Shown piece after piece: positions 8,545 to 17,029 of a stretch of 64,000 nucleotides of DNA. The DNA comes from a bacterium (GTDB lineage Bacteria; Cyanobacteriota; Vampirovibrionia; Gastranaerophilales; Gastranaerophilaceae): assembly GCA_017536545.1 (NCBI GenBank), contig JAFXHF010000014.1, positions 48,675 to 112,674 on the forward strand, written 5' to 3'. Position numbers and translations under genes: made by a program. The notes below the pieces were generated by a model that made no database searches, was not told where the DNA came from, and saw nothing but the letters and a program-made list of their open reading frames with translations. Every line of letters begins with the position of its first letter. The stretch's first letter is position 1.

Positions 8545-8928
8545 ATGGTCGATAACAGATCTGCAGGTTTCTTTGGTATCGGTGGAGCTTTTAATTTTAA
8601 AAGCGGAGATATTTCAGGAACAGCTGCAAAATTATCAGATGATAAGATGGGCCAAGGCGGCGAATACTTCTCTCAACGTGGTGGAGAAGAAGAATCTATG
8701 CCAGCTCAACAAAATCAATATATGGACCAAAGTGCGGTGCTTAGAGCAACGCTTAATTCCCTTGCAATGATGAATGTTGCTAACGTTCTTAATGCTAAAA
8801 AACGCAAAGCCGTTTTAGATGAAGAAGATAAAATTACTGAAGATTTGAAAGAAATCTTGAGAGTGAAAAAACTTCAAAATATGTATAATGCGTCAAAAGA
8901 TGATGAAGATACCGTTGAAGAGTATTAA
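8545..8928 (+). CDS. Small protein of unknown function
   Basis: The 127-residue protein starts at ATG 8545, with GGAAGGG nine bases upstream; an in-frame GTG at 8527 has no ribosome site. The N-terminus is Gly/Phe-rich (FFGIGGAFNFKSG), the middle is polar, and residues about 75-125 form a charged helix (NAKKRKAVLDEEDKITEDLK) with an acidic tail. There is no signal peptide, membrane helix or known motif. It is a single-gene unit with its own strong promoter and long structured leader, which argues for a well-expressed, regulated product. I do not recognise it. Confidence 0.65.
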   Translation: MVDNRSAGFFGIGGAFNFKSGDISGTAAKLSDDKMGQGGEYFSQRGGEEESMPAQQNQYMDQSAVLRATLNSLAMMNVANVLNAKKRKAVLDEEDKITEDLKEILRVKKLQNMYNASKDDEDTVEEY

Positions 8929-9033
8929 TCTTTAACTTATTTATTTTTTGTAAATTCCATTTTTTGTACTATTGAACTTTAAAAAAAAGTGTAGTTTAAT
9001 TGTCTTAAGTTAGGCATTCAGGAAGCGATTATT

Positions 9034-9987
9034 ATGTTAGAAATCACTAAAACACAAGACAATGGTACCCTACAAAAATTAAATCTTAATGAAGCTGTAT
9101 CAGGTTCTTGGTTTAACCTGATAAATCCTACTCGTGAAGAAGTTCAACAGGTTGCTCTTGTGTTGGGGCTTGATGAAAGTTTCTTAAACAACTCACTGGA
9201 CGCCGACGAGTTATCTCGTATGGAATTTGAAGATGGCAATCTTTTAATCATTACTAACGTGCCAGTGATGGATGAAGAAGGTAACTTTGATACTTTACCT
9301 TTGGGTTTGATTTTTACTCCTGAAAGTATTATTACAGTTTGTTCTCATGAAAATAAAATTATTAATTCATTCAATGAAGATACTGCTAAGTTCTTTGACA
9401 CAAGACATAAAGCTCATTTTATGTTGAATATCTTGTTCAGAGCTGCAAAATTCTATTTGAGATATTTGAATATTATTAATAAACAGACTGAAAATATTGA
9501 AGATTCTTTGAGAAAAACAACTAATAATAAGGCTTTATTCCAATTGATGGAAATTCAAAAATCTTTAGTTTACTTTACAACTGCCTTAAAAGATAACCAG
9601 TTAGTATTACAAAAACTTTTGAGAATGGTTAACGCTCCATCTTTACAAAGAATTTTGAAATTTACAGAAGATGATATTGATATGCTAGAAGACGTTATCA
9701 TTGAAAATAAACAGGCTGCTGAGATGGTTGAAATGCATAGAACCATTTTAGAAAGTATGATGGACTGTATGGCGTCAATTATCAATAATAACTTAAACTT
9801 AGTGATGAAATTCTTGGCAGCGATTACAATTATCATGTCTATCCCAACGATGATTGGTAGTTTCTGGGGTATGAACGTGCCAATCCCGTTTGGTGCAAAT
9901 CCATTAGGATTTTTATTTGTAATCATAATTTCTGTTGTTGCAACTTGTATTGTTGCGGTATTCTTTAACAGAAAAGGTATGATGTAG
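9034..9987 (+). CDS. corA: CorA-type magnesium/divalent cation transporter
   Basis: The 317-residue protein has the CorA layout: an N-terminal cytoplasmic alpha/beta funnel, a long stalk helix (about 135-245), and two C-terminal membrane helices. The signature GMN sits after the first helix (IGSFWGMNVPIPFG). The last residues are the basic FFNRKGMM expected at the inner end of TM2. CorA pentamers carry Mg2+ or Co2+ inward. AGGAAG precedes the ATG. The DMT transporter begins three bases after the stop, so the two are co-transcribed. The exact ion cannot be read from the sequence. Confidence 0.93.
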   Translation: MLEITKTQDNGTLQKLNLNEAVSGSWFNLINPTREEVQQVALVLGLDESFLNNSLDADELSRMEFEDGNLLIITNVPVMDEEGNFDTLPLGLIFTPESIITVCSHENKIINSFNEDTAKFFDTRHKAHFMLNILFRAAKFYLRYLNIINKQTENIEDSLRKTTNNKALFQLMEIQKSLVYFTTALKDNQLVLQKLLRMVNAPSLQRILKFTEDDIDMLEDVIIENKQAAEMVEMHRTILESMMDCMASIINNNLNLVMKFLAAITIIMSIPTMIGSFWGMNVPIPFGANPLGFLFVIIISVVATCIVAVFFNRKGMM

Positions 9988-9990
9988 TCT

Positions 9991-10848
9991 ATGTTGACGA
10001 CAATTTGTGCTTTAGTTTTTAGGATTTTTTCAAATCCTATTGCTAATATGTTGCAAAAAGCTTTATCAGAAAGGCATTCAGCAGTTTTAATAAATCTATA
10101 TTCATATGGACTGTTAAGTCTGATTTGTGTTGGTACTCTTTGTATGGCTGATTATAATTTTGTTTCATATAGTTTCAGTTTTTGGAATTATGTTTTGTTG
10201 GCTGGTTTTTTATGTACTTTAGGGACTGTTTGTTTAATAAAAGCACTTCAATATGGTGAGCTATCTGTATTAGGGCCTATTAATTCTTATAAATGCCTTG
10301 TGGGGCTTTTGTTTGGGTTTATGATACTGGGAGAAATTCCAAGTATAAAGTCTATTTTAGGGGTGTTGTTAATCATTTGTGGAAGTTGGTTTATTTTTGA
10401 TACCGTAAAGGGTGGGTTTAAACTCTCTCTATTCAAGCGAAAAGACATTGTTCTAAGATTTTGTGCATTATTTCTTACTGGGGCAGAAGCGGCAGTTTTA
10501 AAAAAGATAATTTTAATTTCTTCGCCAGAGGAATGCTTTATTTTATGGTGCTTTTCAGGTTTTATATTTTCTTTGATACTTGTTTTGTTATTGAAAAAGA
10601 AATTCCAGCCTCTTTTTAAAAAAGATGTATTCGCAATTTTTATAATTGCTGTTTGTTTAGGGTTGATGCAATTTTCGACAAATATTGTGTTTGAGAAGTT
10701 AGATGTAGGGTTGTCGTTGGCATTATTCCAGTTGTCTAGTATTGTCGCAATTATTTTTGGTTATAAGGTATTTAAAGAAAGTAATGTAATTAAAAAACTA
10801 ATTGGGGCAGTTATAATGATTGCGGGGAGTTGTTTAATTCTACTTTAG
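9991..10848 (+). CDS. EamA/DMT-family transporter
   Basis: The 285-residue, highly hydrophobic protein has about ten predicted membrane helices in two repeated halves, the EamA duplication. The first half contains GTVCLIKALQYGELSVLGPI and an ILGEIP motif. The second contains LGLMQFSTNIVFEKLDVGLSLALFQLSSI. Family members export metabolites or amino acids, or import nucleotide sugars, and the substrate here is unknown. It follows corA by three bases. Its 3' end overlaps the convergent YkgJ-like gene by nine bases. Confidence 0.87.
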   Translation: MLTTICALVFRIFSNPIANMLQKALSERHSAVLINLYSYGLLSLICVGTLCMADYNFVSYSFSFWNYVLLAGFLCTLGTVCLIKALQYGELSVLGPINSYKCLVGLLFGFMILGEIPSIKSILGVLLIICGSWFIFDTVKGGFKLSLFKRKDIVLRFCALFLTGAEAAVLKKIILISSPEECFILWCFSGFIFSLILVLLLKKKFQPLFKKDVFAIFIIAVCLGLMQFSTNIVFEKLDVGLSLALFQLSSIVAIIFGYKVFKESNVIKKLIGAVIMIAGSCLILL

Positions 10849-11229
10849 GTAATCTTCAAATTTTTTTATATGAACAGTGTAACCACAGCCTTCGTGGAGT
10901 TTTCCTGGGTAAGAAATTTTTTTAGCAGGATATTTTCTACACATTCTTGGTCTATGTTTATAATCAGAACATAGTCCTTCTGGGGTTACAAGTTTGCAGG
11001 CAAAGATTAGATTACCTTCATCATCACGACCTTTAATATAAAATCTTTTATATGTTGGGAAAATCTTTTGCATAATTTCAAATTCTTTTTCAGTATAGGT
11101 ATCAACGCTGTACATATAGTTGCAACATTTTCCACATTTTTTGCACTTACCTGTAATTTTGTAGGTTAATCTTTCAGGTACAAAGTAAGATAAAAATTCA
11201 TAAATAATTGATTTTATTAGGTTCAACAT
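10840..11229 (-). CDS. YkgJ-family cysteine cluster protein
   Basis: The 129-residue protein carries the pattern CKKCGKCC near residue 30, then a central Cys (FACKLVTPEGLCSDYKHRP), CRKYP and a late GCGY. This is the signature of the YkgJ/UPF0153 family, predicted to chelate zinc or iron. The biochemical role of the family is not established. It is a single gene on the minus strand between two plus-strand units and overlaps the transporter 3' end. No signal peptide is visible, although the N-terminus is moderately hydrophobic. Confidence 0.83.
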   Translation of the reverse strand: MLNLIKSIIYEFLSYFVPERLTYKITGKCKKCGKCCNYMYSVDTYTEKEFEIMQKIFPTYKRFYIKGRDDEGNLIFACKLVTPEGLCSDYKHRPRMCRKYPAKKISYPGKLHEGCGYTVHIKKFEDYLK

Positions 11230-11274
11230 AGTTTCTAATTTATTATAAAAATGTGTTAAATTAAATATTAATAA

Positions 11275-11303
11275 TTATATTATAGAAGAATTTAGTGTAT
11301 AAT
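11275..11303 (+). promoter_or_regulatory. Promoter placing the start site at the MCE gene ATG
   Basis: A consensus -10 TATAAT (11298-11303), with a weak -35 TTATAT 17 bases upstream, lies only seven bases before the ATG at 11311. No ribosome site precedes that codon, so the transcript may be leaderless. Confidence 0.45.
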
Positions 11304-11310
11304 AAAAGCT

Positions 11311-11955
11311 ATGAAGTTATTTAAGAATGTCAGAGTATATGCTTGGATTGAATTTGTAATATGGTTAGTTATTGTAGCCATTGTTGTTGTGGGTGTTAGA
11401 TACAACAATTACAAGCACCAAAAACAATATAAAACGTATCAAATTTTTATGGATGATGTTGATGGTTTGATTGTTGGTTCTCCAGTGAAGTTTTTAGGCG
11501 TTCAAATTGGTCATGTTAAAAAAATCCAAATTGCATCTTCTGATGTGTATATAAAATTTATTGTAGAACAAGAGGGATTAGTTTTGCCGACTGGTTCTAT
11601 TGCGACAGTTGAGGCTTTTGGTTTGGGCGGTTCAAAAGCGTTAGAGATTTATCCACCTGATAAAAATCATCCTACTGATCAAATTATTAGAATTAAAGCT
11701 CCTACAAGATTGAGTAAAGTAATGTCATTGTTTGATAGTATTTTCAAAGAGCTAGATTCAATTATTACAACATTGGATTATGCCTCAAGTCAATTTGAGT
11801 TTACATCAAGTGGATCTGTTCCAAAGAATGTGGTTATGCCTGTCGAAACTGAAAAAATGTTAGACCAAGTTAATAAATCATTAGATTCTGTGATAAAAAT
11901 GGAAAAAGAATTTACTGCACCATTTAAAGGTGGAGCGAATAAAAAAAGTGAATAG
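11311..11955 (+). CDS. MCE/MlaD-family lipid transport protein
   Basis: The 214-residue protein has one N-terminal membrane anchor (about 10-32) and then a single MCE domain (about 43-120). The domain shows the typical VDGLIVGSPVKFLGVQIGHV strand pair and the YPP that closes it. A helical tail follows. MlaD-type proteins form periplasmic rings that carry phospholipids between membranes, with an MlaE/MlaF ABC pair in other operons; none is present here. It lies nine bases upstream of upp in the same direction. The start codon has no ribosome site but a -10 box just upstream. Confidence 0.87.
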   Translation: MKLFKNVRVYAWIEFVIWLVIVAIVVVGVRYNNYKHQKQYKTYQIFMDDVDGLIVGSPVKFLGVQIGHVKKIQIASSDVYIKFIVEQEGLVLPTGSIATVEAFGLGGSKALEIYPPDKNHPTDQIIRIKAPTRLSKVMSLFDSIFKELDSIITTLDYASSQFEFTSSGSVPKNVVMPVETEKMLDQVNKSLDSVIKMEKEFTAPFKGGANKKSE

Positions 11956-11963
11956 GAGTTAAT

Positions 11964-12614
11964 ATGAATTTGGAGAAAGTTAGAGTTATTGATAATCCTG
12001 TAGTTGCATTAAACTTATGCACAATGCGTGATAAAGATACTGATAGTCAGGGTGTAAGGATTGCTACTCGTAAAATTACAAGATGTCTTTTGTATGAGGC
12101 AGCAAAGAATTTACCACTTGTGGAACAAGATGTTACAACTCCTTTGACTACATTTAAGGCAAAAACCGTTGATCCAAATATTGAATTGATTATTTCTCCA
12201 ATTTTAAGAGCGGGTTTAATTTTTACTGATGAAGCAATTGATATTCTTCCACAAGCTACTATTCGCCATATTGGTATGTATCGTGATGAAGAAACTTTGA
12301 AACCTGTTTGGTACTACAACAAAGTTCCTATGGATGCTACAAATCCTGAAAAATTTTATATTTATATAACTGACCCAATGTTAGCTACTGGTAATTCACT
12401 ACTTGCGGCAATTGATTTGTATGCAAGTAAAGGTATTCCTGTTGAAAATATCAAATGTATTTGTATTATTGCAGCACCTGAGGGAATTAAAAATATTCAA
12501 AAACATTATCCTGATATTGAAATTATCACCGCCGCAATTGATGATCACTTGAACGAAAAGGGTTATATTGTTCCTGGTATGGGTGATGCAGGTGATAGAA
12601 TTTTTAATACTTAG
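11964..12614 (+). CDS. upp: Uracil phosphoribosyltransferase
   Basis: The enzyme salvages uracil to UMP with PRPP. The 216-residue length fits. It has RAGLIFTDEAIDILP (substrate-side Arg-Ala-Gly), the PRPP-binding ITDPMLATGNSLLAAID near residue 135, and the C-terminal GDAGDRIFNT that closes over uracil. AGGAG lies ahead of the ATG. The overlap in transcription direction with the MCE gene suggests one operon, without an evident functional link. A direct repeat of TTTGTAAC starts immediately after its stop codon. Confidence 0.96.
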   Translation: MNLEKVRVIDNPVVALNLCTMRDKDTDSQGVRIATRKITRCLLYEAAKNLPLVEQDVTTPLTTFKAKTVDPNIELIISPILRAGLIFTDEAIDILPQATIRHIGMYRDEETLKPVWYYNKVPMDATNPEKFYIYITDPMLATGNSLLAAIDLYASKGIPVENIKCICIIAAPEGIKNIQKHYPDIEIITAAIDDHLNEKGYIVPGMGDAGDRIFNT

Positions 12615-12633
12615 TTTGTAACAACTTTGTAAC
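12615..12633 (+). promoter_or_regulatory. Direct repeat resembling an HLR1/RpaB site
   Basis: Two identical octamers TTTGTAAC (12615-12622 and 12626-12633) are spaced three bases apart, one helical turn. On the other strand each reads GTTACAAA, the half-site form of the cyanobacterial HLR1 element, which usually has two-base spacing. The pair lies about 85 bases before the amidase gene. Confidence 0.35.
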
Positions 12634-12716
12634 TTAATTCAAAAAATGTTAAAGTTCTTCTATAAGTATGTCGTTTAGTTTTTTGTGTATTAAAATTTTA
12701 TAGGAGAAGTGTACCT

Positions 12717-14264
12717 ATGGTAGAAAAAATTTCTGGGGTATCATCGTATGCGATGCAACCTGCAAATAAACCGCAAACAGAAGAAGATTTAATTGTAGAA
12801 GCAAGAAAAAATGGTCGTTACCGTGTAGGGGCTAAGGAAACTCTTTCTACAATTGCAAAGCGTTTTGGAGTTGATAATTATAAAACATTGATGAAATTGA
12901 TTGGTAGATCAGAATCTAAAACATCATTGTCTAAAGGTGAAGAATTAACAGGTTTTAAGACTGTAAAGTGTAAACAAGGTCAAGGTTTATCAGCTCTTGC
13001 AAGAGCTGCTGGCATGAGTCTTAATGACTTTTGTACTTTAAATAATATCGACAAAAATTATGTGCCAAAAGAAGGAGAACAATTCTTTAGAGCGTTTACT
13101 GCTGAAGAAATTAAAAAAGCAAATCCAAGTGCTTCAACGTCTGGGGCTTCTTCTACATCTACAACTACTGCAGTAGCTTCTGACGAAGCTTCAGATAGAG
13201 CAAAAGGTCAATATACTGTTAAAAAAGGCGAAACGTTATATGCGATTGCTGATAGTTTTAATATGAATGTTAACGACTTTTTAAAACGTACAGGCTTAAA
13301 AAGTTCAAGTATCAATGAAGGTCAAGTCATAAAAAACGTTCCAACTTTGACTGTACAAGCTGGTAAAGGTTGGAGCTGGATTTTGGCGAATTCAAATGGT
13401 ATGACTAAAACTGAAATTATGGAGTTAAATGGACTTCCTAAAAATTATGAACCTAAGGCAAATGAAAAATTGTATATCTTTGGTACAAAAGCTGCGGCTT
13501 CTGAAGCTGAAGCTGCTGCTGGAGGAGCAAGGGTAAAAGACTCAAAAACAGGCACTTATAAAGTTCCAGAGTGTGGTTATGTAACTGCTAAACCTGGTGA
13601 AAAAGTTGCAACTGGTGGTAAAAAACCATTGATTCCTATCGGTCCAAATGGAGCAGTTCAAGCTGAAGTTATTAAATTTAACCCAACAAATAAAAATGGT
13701 GATTTAAAAGGAAAAACAATTATGGTCAATGCTGGTCATGGTTGGGGGGCGAAAAAGAGCTTTGCACCTGGTACTTCTGCTATGGATTCAAAAGGTAAAG
13801 TAATTTATGAATGGTATAAAAATAGAAACTTTGCAGATGAGTTGATTAGAGAATTGACATCTCGTGGTGCGACTGTTATCTATACTGGAGGAAGTGCAGG
13901 ATTAGCAGGTGCGGCTAAAGCTAAATTCAAACCTCATATGTTAATCAGTCTTCACTGTAATGCGGCGGGTTCTTCAAAGCCTGAAGGCTTAGAAATATTC
14001 TATTATGACCAAGCCGATAAAAATTTAGCAGATAAAGTTGATAAAAGGTTTGAAAAATTCGATAACTGTGCAGTAAAACCTGATACTCAATCTCAACACA
14101 GTGGTTTAGGTATTTTGAGAAATACTGCATCAATTCCATCCATATTGCTAGAAATGGGTTATCAATCTAATCCTGATGACTTGAAGAATATCGATTCTTT
14201 AAATTTTAGACAAGATACAATGAAAGCTGTTGCTGATGCAATTGAAGAGTATTTTGGCGTCTAA
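12717..14264 (+). CDS. LysM-domain N-acetylmuramoyl-L-alanine amidase
   Basis: The 515-residue predicted hydrolase would cut the amide between muramic acid and the stem peptide. Four LysM-like units lie in the N-terminal half: YRVGAKETLSTIAKRFG, a degenerate one near residue 85, YTVKKGETLYAIADSF near 163, and one near 215. The C-terminal Amidase_3 domain (about 335-515) shows the zinc ligands in order: NAGHGWG, Glu in VIYEWYKNR, SLHCNA, and catalytic Glu in LLEMGYQSNP. Unusually, no signal peptide is present, so how it reaches the wall is unclear. AGGAGAAG precedes the ATG. It heads a run of three hydrolases. Confidence 0.9.
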   Translation: MVEKISGVSSYAMQPANKPQTEEDLIVEARKNGRYRVGAKETLSTIAKRFGVDNYKTLMKLIGRSESKTSLSKGEELTGFKTVKCKQGQGLSALARAAGMSLNDFCTLNNIDKNYVPKEGEQFFRAFTAEEIKKANPSASTSGASSTSTTTAVASDEASDRAKGQYTVKKGETLYAIADSFNMNVNDFLKRTGLKSSSINEGQVIKNVPTLTVQAGKGWSWILANSNGMTKTEIMELNGLPKNYEPKANEKLYIFGTKAAASEAEAAAGGARVKDSKTGTYKVPECGYVTAKPGEKVATGGKKPLIPIGPNGAVQAEVIKFNPTNKNGDLKGKTIMVNAGHGWGAKKSFAPGTSAMDSKGKVIYEWYKNRNFADELIRELTSRGATVIYTGGSAGLAGAAKAKFKPHMLISLHCNAAGSSKPEGLEIFYYDQADKNLADKVDKRFEKFDNCAVKPDTQSQHSGLGILRNTASIPSILLEMGYQSNPDDLKNIDSLNFRQDTMKAVADAIEEYFGV

Positions 14265-14367
14265 GTTTAGATTGTAAACTTTCATAACATTTGTATCGGT
14301 ATTATTAAAGTTTATCTTTGATAATGCCGATATTTGTTATGTGTGTACTTTTAATGGAGAAAGTAAA

Positions 14368-17022
14368 ATGGTATTTTCAAATGTAAATGGAGCAAGCTCA
14401 GCAAAAGGAACAGCCTCAGTTTCTGCGACTTCTTCTGAAAGAAAATTCCCAGATGATAAAACTTTAAAAAAAGCTGCGGAACAATTGGGTATTTCTGTAG
14501 AAGATTTAAAAGCTCATTTGAAAAAATCACCTACAGCCAGTGGTAAAGGTATTTATAACCTTGCGATTACTATGAATGAAATGGATATGAAAGCGTTTTG
14601 TATCTTAAATGGTATTGATCATAGTAAATGGCGTGATTATACTGTAAAAAGTGGCGAACAATTTTATGTAATCAATAAACCTGCTCAGTATAAAGGTAAT
14701 ACTTCTGCTAAAGTTACAACACCTGCACCTGCTCAAGCAACAACTCCAGCTCCAGCGGCAGATACTGCAAAAAAAGCGGAAACAAAACCTGTTGAAACAC
14801 AAAAACCAGATTCAACAGCTAAAAAAGATACAACTTCCGCCCCAAAACAGGAAGTTGTTAGAGATCCATCTAAAGCTGCAACAACTTCTGCCGCAGAAAA
14901 TAGAAGAAAATGGAATTCAGATTATACTCCAGCTGAATTGGGACAAAAAATTTATGAATTCGCAGATGATAATTCAAAAGCGGTAGGACGTCCTGATTTT
15001 GATGCCTTAATCGAGCAAATTAATTCCAAAAATGTTACTGAAGTATTATTGCAATATAATGACAATCCAGATAACAAAAAAGAAAGTTTAATTAACACCA
15101 TTACAAGTGAAACAGGTAGTAAACCTGAAGATAGAAAAGCTGCCGTTATGCATATTTATGATGCATTGGCAAAGGCTACAAATTCAGCTCCTGAAAATCG
15201 TACAAAATTCGAAAACGAATTGAACGCAAGATTTGAAGATTCAGGCTTTGTTGATACTGAACGTATGGAAGATATGCTTCTTAGAATGATTGGTACTCCT
15301 GAAATTATTGCTTCTCAGTTAGAAAAAGAAGTTGATGATAATAGGGGAGCTGTTGGTACTGAAACTTTTAATGAAGTGTTGAATCTAATTAATAAAGATA
15401 ATGTAGCTGAAGTTATAGCTGCATATGATAAGTTAGATACGGGAGAATCTATTTTTGAAGCAATAGCAGATGAAACTTCTAGTGATTCAAGTGATAGACA
15501 AAAAGCAATTGGACATGTTTTCGATGCTTATGCGGACAGTTTAGGAACACCTGAAAAAGTTAGAGAATTGTTTAAAGCTGAGTTAAAGGAACAGGCAGAA
15601 GGTGTATTTCCAATGAATACAGCAACGCTTGATAAATATATTAATTATATGACAGCTTCACCTAAAGAAATTGCAAAAGAAATGGAAGCTTTGATTGATG
15701 ATAATTTAATCAAAGGTGCTGTTGATGAAAGAGATTTCCAAGTATTGTTAAATTTAGTTACTCCTAAAAATGCGTTAGAAGTTGTTTTACAATACAAGTC
15801 TTTAAATACTGGAGAATCTTTGATTGAAGCTATTACAAGTGAATCTGGTGATGGCAAGCAAGTTAGAAAAGATGCTGTTATGCATATTTACGATACATTG
15901 TCTGAAAGAACTTTTGGCACAAAGGAATATCGTGAAGAATTTGTTAAAGAGTTAGATGATGAATTTAACGGTTGGGGGTTTGTCGATACTGAAAATCTTG
16001 ATAACATGATTAATCGATTAATCAATGGTAGTGGCGATGATATGAAAACTCGTTACACGCCAACTTATGATAAAAATTTACCTCCAGCTGGTCAAACTAA
16101 GGCTGAACAAAAAGGACAGCAAATTCTAAAAGATGCGAGACGAGATAGAGAAAAACATTTCTATGAAGGTGTCAGAGATTCAAGAACAGGACAATACTAC
16201 CCTTCATTCAGAGAAGTTTTGATACAAAGAATTCAAGATGATCCAACTCTATCAAAAGAAGAAAAAGAAATCGAAATTGCAAAAGCAAGATGGGCAACCG
16301 TTGATGTATCAACAATAACTAGACCAACTCCAAAATTGGATGGTAAAGGGAATATTGTGCAAACTCCAGAAGTAAAAGAACTTGCCCCAATTGGTAAGTC
16401 TAATGGTAAATGTGTTATTGTAAACACTGGTCATGGTGGATTTGCCTCAGCGGCGTTTGATGCTGGTACATTTTCTTATCTCCCAAAAGAGGATGGTTCA
16501 AATGAATATTATGCCGTTGAAGAATATGATATTGCAACAAATTATTCTGAAGATTTAATTCAGAGATTACGAAAACAGGGTTATACTGTTGTTACTCTTC
16601 AAGGCAGAGTAGATGTAATGGATAACTCAAGGCATAATACAGTTGAAAATTTAACGAAAAAATATAAGACAAGATTTGGTGCAGACAAGACAATGTTTGT
16701 TTCCTTACATTGTAATTCAAGTAGAAAACCAGAAACAACAGGTTCTGTAATCTGTTATAATGACGGAGATTCAAGAGATTCTCTATTTGCACAAACTTTG
16801 TACAGAAACCTTGGTGCTCAAGAAGATATTATGATGAAAGATACAACAGCGGTTGCAACAAATAGTTATGTATTAAGAGCAAGTCAAGGTATTCCGTCCG
16901 CATTGTTGGAAATTGATTATATGACAGGTCCTGATAGCGGAAAACTTGTTGATCCAAATTATCAAGATCAATTTATATCAGCAACATTTAGTAGTATCGA
17001 AGAATATTTTGAACAAAAATAA
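14368..17022 (+). CDS. Amidase_3 protein with three internal ~120-residue repeats
   Basis: The start at 14368 follows GGAGAAAG; an upstream GTG would add nine residues. The product has about 884 residues and no signal peptide. It opens with a LysM-like region, then a Thr/Pro/Ala/Lys-rich linker (about 110-175). Three homologous units of about 120 residues follow (about 185-565), each with an LLxxYxxL..ESLIxxITSE segment, an AVMHIYDAL helix and a GFVDTExLDxM end. The C-terminal Amidase_3 domain has NTGHGGF, Glu in VEEYDIATNYSEDL, SLHCNSS and LLEIDYMTG. The repeat unit is not one I recognise. The gene lies between two other wall hydrolases. Confidence 0.85.
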   Translation: MVFSNVNGASSAKGTASVSATSSERKFPDDKTLKKAAEQLGISVEDLKAHLKKSPTASGKGIYNLAITMNEMDMKAFCILNGIDHSKWRDYTVKSGEQFYVINKPAQYKGNTSAKVTTPAPAQATTPAPAADTAKKAETKPVETQKPDSTAKKDTTSAPKQEVVRDPSKAATTSAAENRRKWNSDYTPAELGQKIYEFADDNSKAVGRPDFDALIEQINSKNVTEVLLQYNDNPDNKKESLINTITSETGSKPEDRKAAVMHIYDALAKATNSAPENRTKFENELNARFEDSGFVDTERMEDMLLRMIGTPEIIASQLEKEVDDNRGAVGTETFNEVLNLINKDNVAEVIAAYDKLDTGESIFEAIADETSSDSSDRQKAIGHVFDAYADSLGTPEKVRELFKAELKEQAEGVFPMNTATLDKYINYMTASPKEIAKEMEALIDDNLIKGAVDERDFQVLLNLVTPKNALEVVLQYKSLNTGESLIEAITSESGDGKQVRKDAVMHIYDTLSERTFGTKEYREEFVKELDDEFNGWGFVDTENLDNMINRLINGSGDDMKTRYTPTYDKNLPPAGQTKAEQKGQQILKDARRDREKHFYEGVRDSRTGQYYPSFREVLIQRIQDDPTLSKEEKEIEIAKARWATVDVSTITRPTPKLDGKGNIVQTPEVKELAPIGKSNGKCVIVNTGHGGFASAAFDAGTFSYLPKEDGSNEYYAVEEYDIATNYSEDLIQRLRKQGYTVVTLQGRVDVMDNSRHNTVENLTKKYKTRFGADKTMFVSLHCNSSRKPETTGSVICYNDGDSRDSLFAQTLYRNLGAQEDIMMKDTTAVATNSYVLRASQGIPSALLEIDYMTGPDSGKLVDPNYQDQFISATFSSIEEYFEQK

Positions 17023-17029
17023 GGTAAAA

